Below are positions 11,754-21,765 of a stretch of DNA of 64,000 bases, in pieces. This DNA comes from Flammulina velutipes. Lineage: Eukaryota > Basidiomycota > Agaricomycetes > Agaricales > Physalacriaceae. The stretch covers positions 2,294,001-2,358,000 of the forward strand of contig CM022370.1 of the NCBI GenBank assembly GCA_011800155.1, given 5' to 3'. The translations under genes were made by a program, and so were the position numbers. Every line of letters begins with the position of its first letter. The first letter of the stretch is position 1. The notes under the pieces were generated by a model. That model had not been told where the DNA came from, made no database searches, and was given only the letters and a program-made list of their open reading frames with translations.

Positions 11754-12182
11754 ATGCCTGCTGCAATTAGCATCGACATACCACACTCGCCTTTGTTTAC
11801 ATCGCAGGACTACTACTCGTCCTCGTCGTCGCTATCCCAACAACCTCTTTCTTCGTCCAACATCGTATCCCTACTGCTATCCAGACCAGCTACCCTCAAT
11901 TCCGTCTACCTGCGCCCCCGATATCTAGAGAAACCTCTCCCGTCTATCCCATCTCCCATCTCGCCTCAAGCTATTCTATCTTTGCTGAGCCAGCTGGACC
12001 AGGCGGACGCCGACGTCGAAGAACAAGTGTCGCGCGTGAAAGAACACATCAAAGAGGCCAGGCTACTCGTCGATACTTGCAGGAACGACTATCTGGAGCG
12101 AAACGAGCGCGCGCGAAAGAAGAAAGAGAGAGTAAAGAGAGAAACAAAGGAGATTGGATGCGATTTCTGGTTGGGCGTTTAG
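11754..12182 (+). CDS. hypothetical protein, helical C-terminus
   Basis: This is a single-exon frame of 142 residues. The first half is rich in Ser and Pro with no domain I recognise. The second half is a charged helix (LLSQLDQADADVEEQV onwards) with coiled-coil character, ending in a strongly basic stretch (RARKKKERVKRETK) and GCDFWLGV. The ATG lies only 71 bp from the ATG of the divergent complex I subunit gene, so both must share a very short promoter. Whether it is a real protein rests on length, composition and the downstream gap; the function is unknown. Confidence 0.6.
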   Translation: MPAAISIDIPHSPLFTSQDYYSSSSSLSQQPLSSSNIVSLLLSRPATLNSVYLRPRYLEKPLPSIPSPISPQAILSLLSQLDQADADVEEQVSRVKEHIKEARLLVDTCRNDYLERNERARKKKERVKRETKEIGCDFWLGV

Positions 12183-12376
12183 TCTAGACTGTGCGAGTCC
12201 TGTATTGTATCGATTTGTACTACATCCGCCTGTATAACATTTGCGTCTATCTGGACTGCTGCTCTGGTCAGTTGAGACCGGCCTAGAACAGGTGACGTTG
12301 GCTGATGATCATCCTCCTGAGCATAGAGTGGCAGTACAGCACAAACATCTTCAATTACCACCACCATCTCGATACC

Positions 12377-12860
12377 ATGCGTACGTCTCTACACGTCTCA
12401 CTCGTCCATTGCTCAATCCATACAACAGCAGAACATGTCAGACAATCGTCTTTGGATCAAGACATGATCCAGAAGCTGGAAAAGCAAATCCATGACCGCC
12501 CCGCGAAGGACGAACTCGTCGAGCGGAACATCCTCAAAGGTCGCCTTGATTATCTCCTATGGCGAGTCATCCGTATTGACATTATGCCAGACGACAAAGG
12601 GATCTCCCCCGCCCTCATCGCCGTCAAGGAAAAGCTTCAGAGGTCTCAGCTCGAGGTGCGCGATCTATCTCATCCAAACCAGTGAACATTATCGAGACGA
12701 CTCGACCCGTAGGACAAGCTCGACCATGCATTGCAGAGCCGTCCCAAGCCCGAGGAGCTTGTCAAAGAGGGTATCCTATATGGCATGTCCAATACATCTC
12801 TTTTGTGGCGGGTTAACTGACGGTTGGTGAACAGAGAACGAGGCGCCTCTAAGCGCTTGA
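12377..12860 (+). CDS. small RPEL-repeat protein
   Basis: Five exons (12377-12380, 12429-12539, 12591-12655, 12713-12782, 12835-12860) encode 91 residues. Two RPEL units are clear: LEKQIHDRPAKDELVERNIL and LDHALQSRPKPEELVKEGIL. RPEL motifs bind G-actin in animal proteins; in fungi this small family has no firmly known role that I recall. The first coding exon is only ATG plus one base. Its acceptor is an NAGNAG pair (12428 or 12431), giving M-P or M-Q at the start. The last intron (12783-12834) has a GC donor (GCATGT), a CTGAC branch-like site and an AG acceptor. Without that splice the frame would run on to GMSNTSLLWRVN and stop. Confidence 0.75.
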
Positions 12861-12981
12861 GGTAGTATAATGTAATGTCTTGGAGAGTGTAGTATTATGG
12901 ATAAATGGAGTGTATTCCTGTACCTGTTACTGTCGACATATGAGCAAGGAAGAACATGCGGCTTGAGATAACTCACCTAAG

Positions 12982-13644
12982 TTACGAGCCATCCCGGGAT
13001 GAACGTCTTATCTTGTCCCTCATCTCCTCCGCTGCGCGTCTAGTTCCTGCGCTGCCAGCCCAACCTTTCTGCCTCAACCAGCGGACTAGCTTTGGCGTGA
13101 ACCCCGCCGTAAGGCCTACGCGCACGGGCAAGAAGAGAGTTTTGTGAACCGTGTATGCCAACACGATCATGGCATATAGACCCTCGTTGCCTCCAGAAGA
13201 AACAGCCTGACTGGCTGGATCCATATCTTCCATTCCTGGTTCAACTGGGTGTGACGAGGAAATGAGACCGGCGACAGAGGCCTTTACTATCGCGGCCAGG
13301 TGGGATACTTGCTCCGCGCCAATAAGATTTATAGCGGCAAAAGACACGCCAAAGTCGAGGACAGACAACACTAGGTATACGCCGAGTGCGTACCATCCAT
13401 AGGATTTAATGAGGTGTTTGAGTTTATTCGAGAGGGAGGAGTTGGGTGGTAGTTCTGTTTCTGAAGATGATGATGTTCGTGGTGATCCAGGTGAAGGCGA
13501 CATGCGACGGGGTATGGTAGAAAAGAGCCGTGTTGGCCGTGGCGTATTTGTGAGGACAGACTGGCGGACAAGTGGAAGCATTGGCGGTGCGCCACGAGGC
13601 GCTAAAAACTTGAGGAAAGGCATGCGCAGTAAACGACGCGACAT
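12982..13644 (-). CDS. DUF1279 / FAM210-like mitochondrial membrane protein, copy 1
   Basis: Single exon, 220 residues from the ATG at 13644. The N-terminus is an Arg-rich presequence (MSRRLLRMPFLKFLAPRG). The core LKHLIKSYGWYALGVYLVLS and the later PVRVGLTAG fit the DUF1279 membrane domain of FAM210 and related fungal mitochondrial proteins. It ends in a basic helix. The next gene upstream is a close paralogue in the same orientation, so this is a tandem duplication. An in-frame ATG at 13719 has an equivalent in the paralogue, but the downstream ATG directly precedes the presequence and is preferred. The molecular role of the family is poorly defined. Confidence 0.75.
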   Translation of the reverse strand: MSRRLLRMPFLKFLAPRGAPPMLPLVRQSVLTNTPRPTRLFSTIPRRMSPSPGSPRTSSSSETELPPNSSLSNKLKHLIKSYGWYALGVYLVLSVLDFGVSFAAINLIGAEQVSHLAAIVKASVAGLISSSHPVEPGMEDMDPASQAVSSGGNEGLYAMIVLAYTVHKTLFLPVRVGLTAGFTPKLVRWLRQKGWAGSAGTRRAAEEMRDKIRRSSRDGS

Positions 13645-14081
13645 GATGGTGGTGGTGAGCAAAGACAGTGAGCGCTGCAAATCTTGCCGAGAGAACGCGG
13701 ATGATTCTATTTTACTCACGTGGCATCTAATCTAATCGGAGGTGCCAAAGCCAAAAGGATATCTTTCCAACGGTCATTGAACTCGTTGAAGAATAGGTAT
13801 GGCGAGCATCGCCGACGGCGGTTACCCATAGAAATTTGTCAAATTTCCAGCAGACAACGAAGTCATCGCGATATATTCTCAAATAACTGTAGTATCATTA
13901 TGCCCGTCACTTTTGTTCAAGTCCTATGGTCCAACCTGAGATTAAAGTACAGCGGTGCGAAGTAACGGCTTCCACGAGAGTATAGTAATGTTTCTAGATG
14001 ATTTGGGTGTATTAAGTGCTGGCTGTAGAGTATGAACAAACAAACAAAGGATGTATGAATGAGAATCGCTCACTTATCAGG
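13645..14081. other. intergenic between the DUF1279 paralogues
   Basis: No gene is seen. Near 13725-13745 it carries CACGTG next to GCATCTAATCTAATCGGAG, which also occurs upstream of the other paralogue near 14880-14900. The shared block is the best candidate promoter element of the duplicated unit. Confidence 0.5.
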
Positions 14082-14804
14082 TTACGCAGTACCCCGAGGT
14101 GGTCGTCTCATCTTTTCCTTCATCTCCTCGACAGCACGTTTAGTCCCCGCACCCCCCGCCCAACCTCTCTTCCTTAACCAGTGAACTAGATTTGGCGTCA
14201 ATCCCGCTGTGAGGGCCACCCGTACAGGCATTAATAGTTTGTGGATCGTAAACGCCAGGACAAGCATGGCGTAGAGGCCCTCATTGCCTCCTTCAGGAAC
14301 GGGTTCAGCTACTGAACCCACCTCTTCCGACTTGGATTCCGGTGATGGTGATTTGGAAGGCCAGAGTGCGGCGATATGTGCCTTTGCTGTCGCAGCTAGC
14401 TGAGATGCATACTCGGCGCCAACGAGGTTTACGGCGGCGAACGACAGGCTAAAGTCAAGGATGGAAACCACTTGGTACACGCCGAGAGCATACCATCCAT
14501 AGGTTTTAATGAGGTGCTTGAGTCTGCCCGAAAGGGAGGAATTGGGTGGTAAGTTTGACTGTGAAGATGATGATGAAGACGACGACGACGATGACGACGA
14601 CGATGACGATGAAGAGTATGATGATGAGGAAGAGCGTGAGTTCGAAGGTCTGGAAGACAACGACATGCGACGGGGACTGGTAGAAAAGAGCCGTGGCCGG
14701 GGTATGCGGTTGAGTGCAGACTGCCGCACAAGTGGTAGGACTGGAGAAGGGAGACGATGGGTCGATATCCTTATAAAAGGCATACGCGCCAAACGAAAAG
14801 ACAT
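14082..14804 (-). CDS. DUF1279 / FAM210-like mitochondrial membrane protein, copy 2
   Basis: Single exon, 240 residues from the ATG at 14804 (an upstream in-frame ATG lies at 14879). It parallels copy 1 along its whole length: presequence MSFRLARMPFIRI, RLFSTSPRRMS, LKHLIKTYGWYALGVYQVVS, NEGLYAMLVLAFTIHKL and PVRVALTAGLTPNLVHWL. It differs by a long serine run between presequence and membrane core, encoded by mixed TCN codons and visible on the plus strand as GACGACGAC repeats around 14565-14630. Presumably an inner mitochondrial membrane protein, by family. Confidence 0.75.
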   Translation of the reverse strand: MSFRLARMPFIRISTHRLPSPVLPLVRQSALNRIPRPRLFSTSPRRMSLSSRPSNSRSSSSSYSSSSSSSSSSSSSSSSSSQSNLPPNSSLSGRLKHLIKTYGWYALGVYQVVSILDFSLSFAAVNLVGAEYASQLAATAKAHIAALWPSKSPSPESKSEEVGSVAEPVPEGGNEGLYAMLVLAFTIHKLLMPVRVALTAGLTPNLVHWLRKRGWAGGAGTKRAVEEMKEKMRRPPRGTA

Positions 14805-15003
14805 GATGGTGGTTTCAAGCAAAGGTGAGTGCTGTAAATAGGCCTGCCGAACGAATGCGTACCACTCAATTATGCTCACGTGAGGGCATCTAATCTAATC
14901 GGAGACAGAATTTTTAGCGGCATACTACTCTTTTCATGCATCCACAACCACAGCTTTCTTTGTCGTATTTATTCTCGCCGCGATAGCATCGATCACTTGT
15001 TTA

Positions 15004-16266
15004 ATGGACGAGTCTGCCTCTGCTCCCTTTGAAGGCCCAGAAAAACTACTGGAGATCTGGTTCGCACCGTCTCCAACCGCAGTTCCCGACTACGACGCTT
15101 CCGCGGAGGGAAAATATGGACTGCGAAAGATAGAAAGAAAGATATGGGAGGACATGCTTGACATTGTCAAATGCAAGGTGTTGAGCACCATTTCGGGTTC
15201 TGAAATGGATGCGTACCTTCTAAGGCATGCTTCTCTTTGGTTTGTGTAACAGCAGCAATAACACTCTCTACTACGCAGCGAATCGTCCTTCTTCGTATCC
15301 CCCCACCGGTTGATACTAAAGACATGCGGCACGACGCTGAACCTCCTCGGTCTGCCTCGTATCCTCGAGATTGCAGCCACGCACGCCAACCTACCGACCG
15401 TCTACCGATGTTTCTACTCCCGCAAATCCTTCATGTTCCCAGACCGCCAGATCGGCCCCCACCGCGACTGGAAATACGAAGTAGAGTATTTGGACGACAT
15501 CTTCCCCAACGGCTCCGCGTACACCGTGGGCAAAGTCAACGGCGACCATTGGCTGCTCTATCTCACGTCTCCCGCTGATGACGGTCCTGCACCGCATGCG
15601 CCACACCACACCATTGACTCCGGGTCGGACTATACCGTCGAGATATTGATGAGTGACCTGTCGCCAACTGCTCGCCAGGAATTCTTCCCTTCGTCGCCCA
15701 CGGAGAACCCATCTACACATGCTGCATCTTTATCACAATCCCTAGGCATCGCCGATATATTCCCTTCGCACCTGACTACCTTGGACGGCTACTCATTCAC
15801 ACCCTGCGGATACTCCTCCAATGCCCTCATCAGATGGGGCCAGGACACTCCACCCCTCGACCAGTCTTCGGGCGAGGGTTACTACACTATTCACGTCACC
15901 CCAGAGGAAGGCTGGTCTTACGCCAGCTTCGAATGCAACGTGCCCCTCCCAGCATTCCGCTCCTCCGAGGGCACCAGCGACGCCATCCCGGACTTGCAAA
16001 CTCTCATCCAGCGCGTCGTCCGCATCTTCCAACCCGGTCGACTCTCTCTGACGCTCTTCATATCGAGCGCAGACAACGAACTCGACGACGGCCAGGACAG
16101 TGCCGTCGAACAGGCACAGAAGGCTTTCAGAGCCGCATTGCTTGATCAAAAGTTGCAGATTAACGGAAGCGGGTGTTCTCCGAATGCGTACAAAAGAACA
16201 GATAAGATCAACTACGAGTTTGGTGGTTATGATTTAGCGTTCGCTAGTTATGAGAAGGTTCCATAG
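15004..16266 (+). CDS. SPE2: S-adenosylmethionine decarboxylase proenzyme
   Basis: Two exons (15004-15224, 15279-16266) give 402 residues. The enzyme makes decarboxylated SAM for spermidine synthesis in the cytosol and is made as a proenzyme that cuts itself to form a pyruvoyl group. The N-terminal FEGPEKLLEIWF, the processing site LLSESSFFVS and the later ILKTCGTTLNLL are typical. By family precedent the pyruvoyl precursor is Ser76 in LSE-S. The only intron splits codon 74 in this motif, and its donor is GC (AG-GCATGC), the only choice I found that restores the conserved LSESS. Bases 15001-15003 are TTA, ahead of the ATG. No regulatory upstream frame was assessed. Confidence 0.95.
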
Positions 16267-16395
16267 GTCGAGTAGGTAACTAGAATCCTATCCGAGACCT
16301 TTGTTAAATTATGCGGAGTAAACGTGAGATGGAAGACACAATGCGGTATGTACATGGAGTTTGAAGTGGCGCCTTCATACAGTCGTAACGAAATA

Positions 16396-17856
16396 TCATG
16401 TCTTCATGTTCTCCTCCACTTTAACTCGTGGCGGCTGGGGCCGCGCTGCACGCGCATTGGCACAGTATGGGCATAGCTGATGGAAAATCTCCACCATAGG
16501 CCATGTAACGTTCGCCTATCATAACATAACAAATAAGCGCCCATCCAAACCAAAGAAGGCCAGACACATACGATATTCAATTTCGCAATCTCGTGAAACA
16601 TCTCGTTCGACGAACCATGGCTGCGATGGGCGTACACCATGAGATCGTAAATCTGGTTCCGAACGGGCACAACATCATACGCATTCCACCAACTCAGCAA
16701 CTCGTCCTCAACAGGCACGTTGAACTCCAGTGTCCGCTTATCAGCCTGAGAGCGGTATTCCGCAAGGATCTTATCCTCTTCTGGCCTCTCCAAGGTGAAG
16801 GTCGCATCCCGCGGAGTGAGAAGAACAGAATACTTGGTGGAACCGGACCGGAAATGGTGGAGATCCAACCAGTTCCTCAGCTGTAACGAAATTTGCGTTC
16901 CCTGTCGTCCGGAGAGATACTTGACGACGTTACTGTAGACTTCGAGGGACATGCAAGCTGTATCCCGTATGTTGGGATTAAGTCCCGCCAGGAATTGGTC
17001 CAGTTCCGTTTCGAAAACGACGCGAGCGGGCATCTCTGCTGCGTTTATGGCAGCTATGCCTTGCATGACGATGCTGGGAAGAGGAAGGAAAGAGGCGTGA
17101 GACCAAGGCTGGACCCTGCGGAATGGCCTGTTCGGCGCATTCACAGCGTAGAGGCCCGATTGGTGCTTCATGGAGAACGACACGGAGGAGGGAGACTGGT
17201 AAGGCGTCGCAAGGTGAGGCGCAGGAGGCGCGGAGAGTGCAGCCAAGTTCGAGATATGCGGTTTCGGTTTCGGTATGATAATGCTCTGGGCGACAGCCTC
17301 GGGCGGCGCATCGGAGCCACTGTCATCCTCGTTTTTAGAGCCTGACCGCCCAAGCCCCGACTGTTTCTTGCGCCTTTTGGGAGAATATACGCAATGCGGG
17401 TTACTGTTCAATTCGCATTGGTCGCAAATGGGCAGATTTCGGTCACACTGGAGACAAGGATTTTAGAAGGAATACTTGAGAAAGTGAAAGAGATGGCACC
17501 TTGAGATTCCGAAGGCGACAACTGTCGCATCTCGGGACGCCACGATGTGCCGGTGTCGGTAATGGTGTGTATTTGCACTCCCTGCCAGAGACCCAGGTAC
17601 ACTGATTGCAGGCTGGCTGTTGTCTGTCACACTGTGCATCTGATCAGAAATTGAGTTCAGCTAGTGGAAATCGCATGCGAACCTTGAGATTATGAATTCG
17701 GCACTGATCACAACGGAGTTTTCCACGGTGGCCCACCCAAAGCGACTGGCGAACCATGAACACTTTTGGGTTCGGTATGCGTATCGTAAGTTGTGGATCG
17801 TCAGAATCTTCCATTACGACGTCCTCGGAGGGTGCGGTGGGCGTGGTGGCATCCAT
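16396..17856 (-). CDS. putative transcription factor with two tandem Zn2Cys6 clusters
   Basis: Four exons (17856-17683, 17631-17500, 17447-16572, 16515-16396) encode 433 residues. Two zinc clusters follow each other: CDQCRIHNLKCD-QPACNQC-REC and CDSCRLRNLKCD-LPICDQC-HC, then a basic PKRRKK stretch. In both clusters an intron falls in phase 0 between LK and CD, so the unit seems to have duplicated together with its intron. The remaining 300 residues are not a typical fungal-specific TF middle domain that I recognise. They include YVNV-like helices and end with CPYC. Likely a nuclear DNA-binding regulator; the target is unknown. Confidence 0.75.
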
Positions 17857-18512
17857 TTAAACGTCTGTTGATGAGGTGACAGAAGTCGTGTGTTGAACAA
17901 AAGGCGACGGGGCACAAGCAAGAGCAGTGGCTGGGCGGAAGATTAAAGGTATCCTGGAAAGTTTCAGCATCCAGCCACTTTGGTAGGAAATGAGAGTGAA
18001 TTGAAGAGCGGGCATCGGGATATGCAAGTCGGTGGGAAAATGGCTGTTGCCTGATTGCACGGTAGGAAAAAATGAAGATAGACCAAGGCTCACCACTAGA
18101 TAAAGTGAAGAGGCAGCCTGAAAGCTGCCTTGATGATGGAGAGCGTGAGAGTCGTGAAACAAAGGATCGATGACAGAGGTAGCGCAACTTTCTGAACCAC
18201 GTCGGCAAACTACTGAACCTTTGTGACGCGTGACAGGCCATCAGTGGGTGACTCTGGGTGACTGTTCCCGATCACATTCGACGTGAGAACTAATGTTGTC
18301 ATTCATTACCTTACCGTCCTCTGGAGTTGGAACGTTTAACTGCGACCTTTAGGCATATGTATGCATGCATAGTAGCTAATCGATGATGGAGACAGAACGT
18401 GTGCGCGTAAACAAAAAAGTTGATGATATGCAGGGTATGAACGGTGGAAATAGAATGCGGCGTGGCTACAATATTTATACAAGAGAATCAGACATACAAT
18501 ACCAGCAATGGA
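17857..18512. other. intergenic, no gene recognised
   Basis: Between the zinc-cluster gene start and the 3' end of DBF4. A 147-codon minus-strand frame crosses it but has a composition unlike its neighbours and no motif. I treat it as promoter and 3' flank. Confidence 0.45.
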
Positions 18513-20270
18513 TCACATCGCATCGCATTCGATCCATTGGTCGTCCATCTGGACCTCCTTGATGGTGCGCCGCGTGATAGAGTCCAAAAGCGCGTCGAGC
18601 TGAACAAAATTCGCACTATTCATAGCGAATCTTCGGTGTTTGCGATCACGAACATGCTTCAGATGATTATGAGCGTGCCGAACGGTCAGAGCAGGTAGAT
18701 CTATATACGCACGTCCTTGAAATCCTCAAACTTGACCCTACAGTTCTCGCAATAACCGGGTTTTGTTCCCTCCTGACGCTTTGGCAGTCTTTGTGATGAG
18801 CGCATTGTGCTTGTACTTCGACTCCGCCTCAACATGCCCTTGTCGGGGATGAAAGAAGGCGGACCCATCACGGTCTTTGTCTCTTTGGTGACCTTTCGCG
18901 ATGTGACGACCTCTTGATTCATCTGCTTTCGAAGGGCCGGCGCGACCTGGAGGTGACGTATTTGCTTGCTCCCGGACGTGGACGTCGTTCCGTTCGCCGA
19001 AGTGATCGCTACACTGTTACCGGACGCTGCCATATAGCCAGATGCGAGGTAACCGGAAGCGTTGGCAGAATCCGCGTCCTCGGGAACCTCTTCTTCATAA
19101 TCCTCTTCCTCGGCAAGTCGTTTGTGCATGTTGTTCATCGAGACAGTACGACGTAGGTCCCCAGCCCCCTGGCTCTTCCGACTAGCCTCTCTAAGCTTAA
19201 GATTCTTCAGCTGCTCGTGTTGCTTTGCCTCCTTTTCTTTCTCTTCACGCTGACTTTTCTCCCAGCGCCTCTTTTCCTTTTCATTGAAAGGAATGAACGG
19301 GTTGCGGGACTTTGGATGACAGTATAGAACAGGCCAAGCCGGGTCATCTTCAGGACGTTTTGGTGGATCGTATTGATGGGCGACAATCGTGGCGAGGGTC
19401 TGGTCCATATCCTCGACGAGAACAAACATGTGGCCGCGCTCAAAGTAGGTAAAATCGTGACGCCGTTGAGTAGGGTCTCTCTCGGTAGAGCCATGGTTCG
19501 TTTCCATCTGTAGAAGACGTTCCAGATTGTTTCGCTGGGGTTTAGACATCGTCGACGTTGAAGGCTGCATGACACGCGTAGTGACGTTCGAAGTGGCCGG
19601 GAGACATCGTTCAATTACGGTTTCCAGCTTCGCGGCATTCCAAATCTTTAGGTTGTATTCCAATGCTTTGTAGATCAGGCTATCATTCCTATCAGTGATA
19701 TCAGTCAAAGCCGAACGGATGTCGTGCAGTAATACCTAGCACGAGGCTTCGTAGGACTTTTGAGCAGGGATGTTGCCCGTCGGGTTATTGCCTTTGGATT
19801 GTTCTCTTTGTTTGCAGGGGGCATATCGTCAGGTAATGGATGGTCGGTGATGAAATGCGTGATATCTTTAGAAAAGAAGTCGTCGACATCCTGAATGCTG
19901 ATAAGTATTGTGATAGAGAGTAAGAGCAGTAAAGAATCACCCCTCCGAGTTGAAGTATGCGAGACTTGAGCGACGCATGCTCTCTTGTCAGGTGCTCGGT
20001 GTCGAAGTGAAAACGAAAAGACGGAAATGCACGGGTGTATTTCTCCCTCCACTCTATCTCTCTTTGAATCTTTTCAGAGAGCTTTCGTTCCTTGTCCTGA
20101 AGGCGCGTTGTCAGATCTGCGACGGCTTCGACCGCACGTCGCTTGATAGGTTCAAGGCATGTAGCATCGTTGTCCGGCGAGCGTGGCCGCTTTGTGCCAG
20201 AAGCAGAGCGAGTAGTTTTGTTGAGGCCTTGCTTTGGGCGGACAGCGAGTGGCTGACGGACGGTGGCCAT
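18513..20270 (-). CDS. DBF4: DBF4-type regulatory subunit of Cdc7 kinase (DDK)
   Basis: Four exons (20270-19941, 19890-19736, 19688-18713, 18656-18513) give 534 residues. Motif N is BRCT-like (LKSRILQLGG, then FFSKDITHFITDH). Motif M follows with FERGHMFVLVEDMD and WPVLYCHPKSRNPF. Motif C is a zinc finger with Cys475, Cys478, His488 and His494 (YCENCRVKFEDFKDH, then RKHRRFA). The final intron splits the finger and its removal restores the CCHH set. DBF4 activates and targets Cdc7 kinase to MCM helicase to fire replication origins. It is divergent from ATG5 over a 141-bp gap. Confidence 0.92.
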
Positions 20271-20411
20271 GACGGGAAGAGGCAAAGGCCAAACGTGCAC
20301 AGGGCACCGTTCGGGGCGAACGAAGAACGCGTAAACAAACAAAAACAATATCGATCAGGTGATGTGACTGTAACTGTCACTTCAGTGCTTGTACTTGCAC
20401 GCCGAGCAGCA

Positions 20412-21661
20412 ATGTCGAGCTACGGAACAACTAGACATCAGCATTCGCCTGCTGCTCAGCCTTTCTCTGCCAAAGATCGAGTAACAGACTACCATACAAC
20501 CCTCTTTCGACGGCTAATATGGGACGGAGCAGTTCCCCTCGAAATTCGCATAAATCCTAAACATCTTCCAGCCAACTCGGACAGAGCTTTAGAGTCCTAC
20601 TTTATGCAGGCTCCCCGTGTCAGCTATCTGCCATTAATAATGCCCGAAATTCGTCGCTTTTTCGCTGATCTGGTATTCGATGAAGCCTCGGCGAAGGATC
20701 TGAAGGAGGATGACTGGTGGTTTGAGAATGTGGATGGCACACCCTTGAAGTGGTACGTCTAAATCAACCCTCTGTCGAAATTCATACAAACCCTTCATAG
20801 GCATTGGCCAATTGGCTTGATTTACGACAACTTTACCGTGTCTCAGTCCGTCAAGACACCTAATCCGCACATCTCTCCTGTGACACCAATGCGTCTCATC
20901 CTCCACCTAGCATCCCCACCCACGGATAAACTACTCGTATCTCCGGGTACAGAGCCATGCAAACAGGCATTCATGGGCCAGCTAAAGGAGGCGGATTTCA
21001 TTCGATGGGGCAATACCAAACGGATAACGGGTCTGCGCCAGCAAGACCAGGATGGCTTATGGGAAGGAATCAAAGAACGTATGTTCCCTTTTCCGCTTGT
21101 CTCCCGACCAGTTTCTGACAGTACCAGATAATTTCGATGACTATTGGCGCGTTGCGTCCAAAGTCACTCCGACATCTGGGCACCATCGTCCACAATCTCC
21201 TGGCCCGCCGCCATCTTCGGTATCGATGCACACTAGGCCTCCATCTGCAGAACCAGCTGGAGGCGGCGACCGGGAAGGCGCCTATAATGTCCGCAGTGTT
21301 CCTGTGCGTTTATATCTTCCAGACGGACCAGTACTCCAGGGCCTAGTACCTCCGCTTTTGGACGACAGTAAGCTTCATAACACCAAGTTCTTTGACGTGT
21401 CCCATTAATCACTCTACAGACACTCCGACTACGCTGGCATTTTATTTATCGCAAAACGTTCCTCTACTTTTCCCTCCTCGGCCCCCTGCTCCTCCGCCAT
21501 CCCGCACAAATCCGAACCCACAAGCACCTCACGTTCCCGAACTTGCGTACGCGCTAATTCAAGGCGTACCTACTCCACTGGATTCCGAGATGGCATGGTT
21601 GGGAGCATGTATGGCTGGGGCGGATGGATGGGTCAATATCTGTCTGGGGATTAACCATTAA
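20412..21661 (+). CDS. ATG5: autophagy protein ATG5
   Basis: Four exons (20412-20752, 20801-21078, 21128-21367, 21420-21661) give 366 residues. Visible ATG5 features are the start LFRRLIWDGAVPLEIR, the HWPIGLIYD block, FMGQLKEADFIRWGN and the closing MAWLGACMAGADGWV. Lys176 in QLKEAD lines up with the lysine that receives ATG12. The ATG12-ATG5 conjugate with ATG16 promotes ATG8 lipidation on phagophores. A proline-rich insert in the last third (FPPRPPAPPPS) lengthens the protein relative to the animal form. The gene converges on SPC34 with about 100 bp between stops. Confidence 0.93.
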
Positions 21662-21765
21662 TCTTCATCGTATCTGTATCTAGAGACCACGGTCAATATA
21701 CCTACTTGTACTTGCGGCTTTTCAGTGGCCTTGCGAAGCTTAAGAACATATCGATAAGGTATCAT

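Noticed and set aside
14509..14700. Plus-strand frame with a long Asp/Glu run
   Set aside because: It is the antisense of the serine run in the DUF1279 copy 2 gene.
17801..18241. Minus-strand 147-codon frame upstream of the zinc-cluster gene
   Set aside because: No motif, composition unlike neighbours, and it overlaps the first exon of the zinc-cluster gene in another frame.
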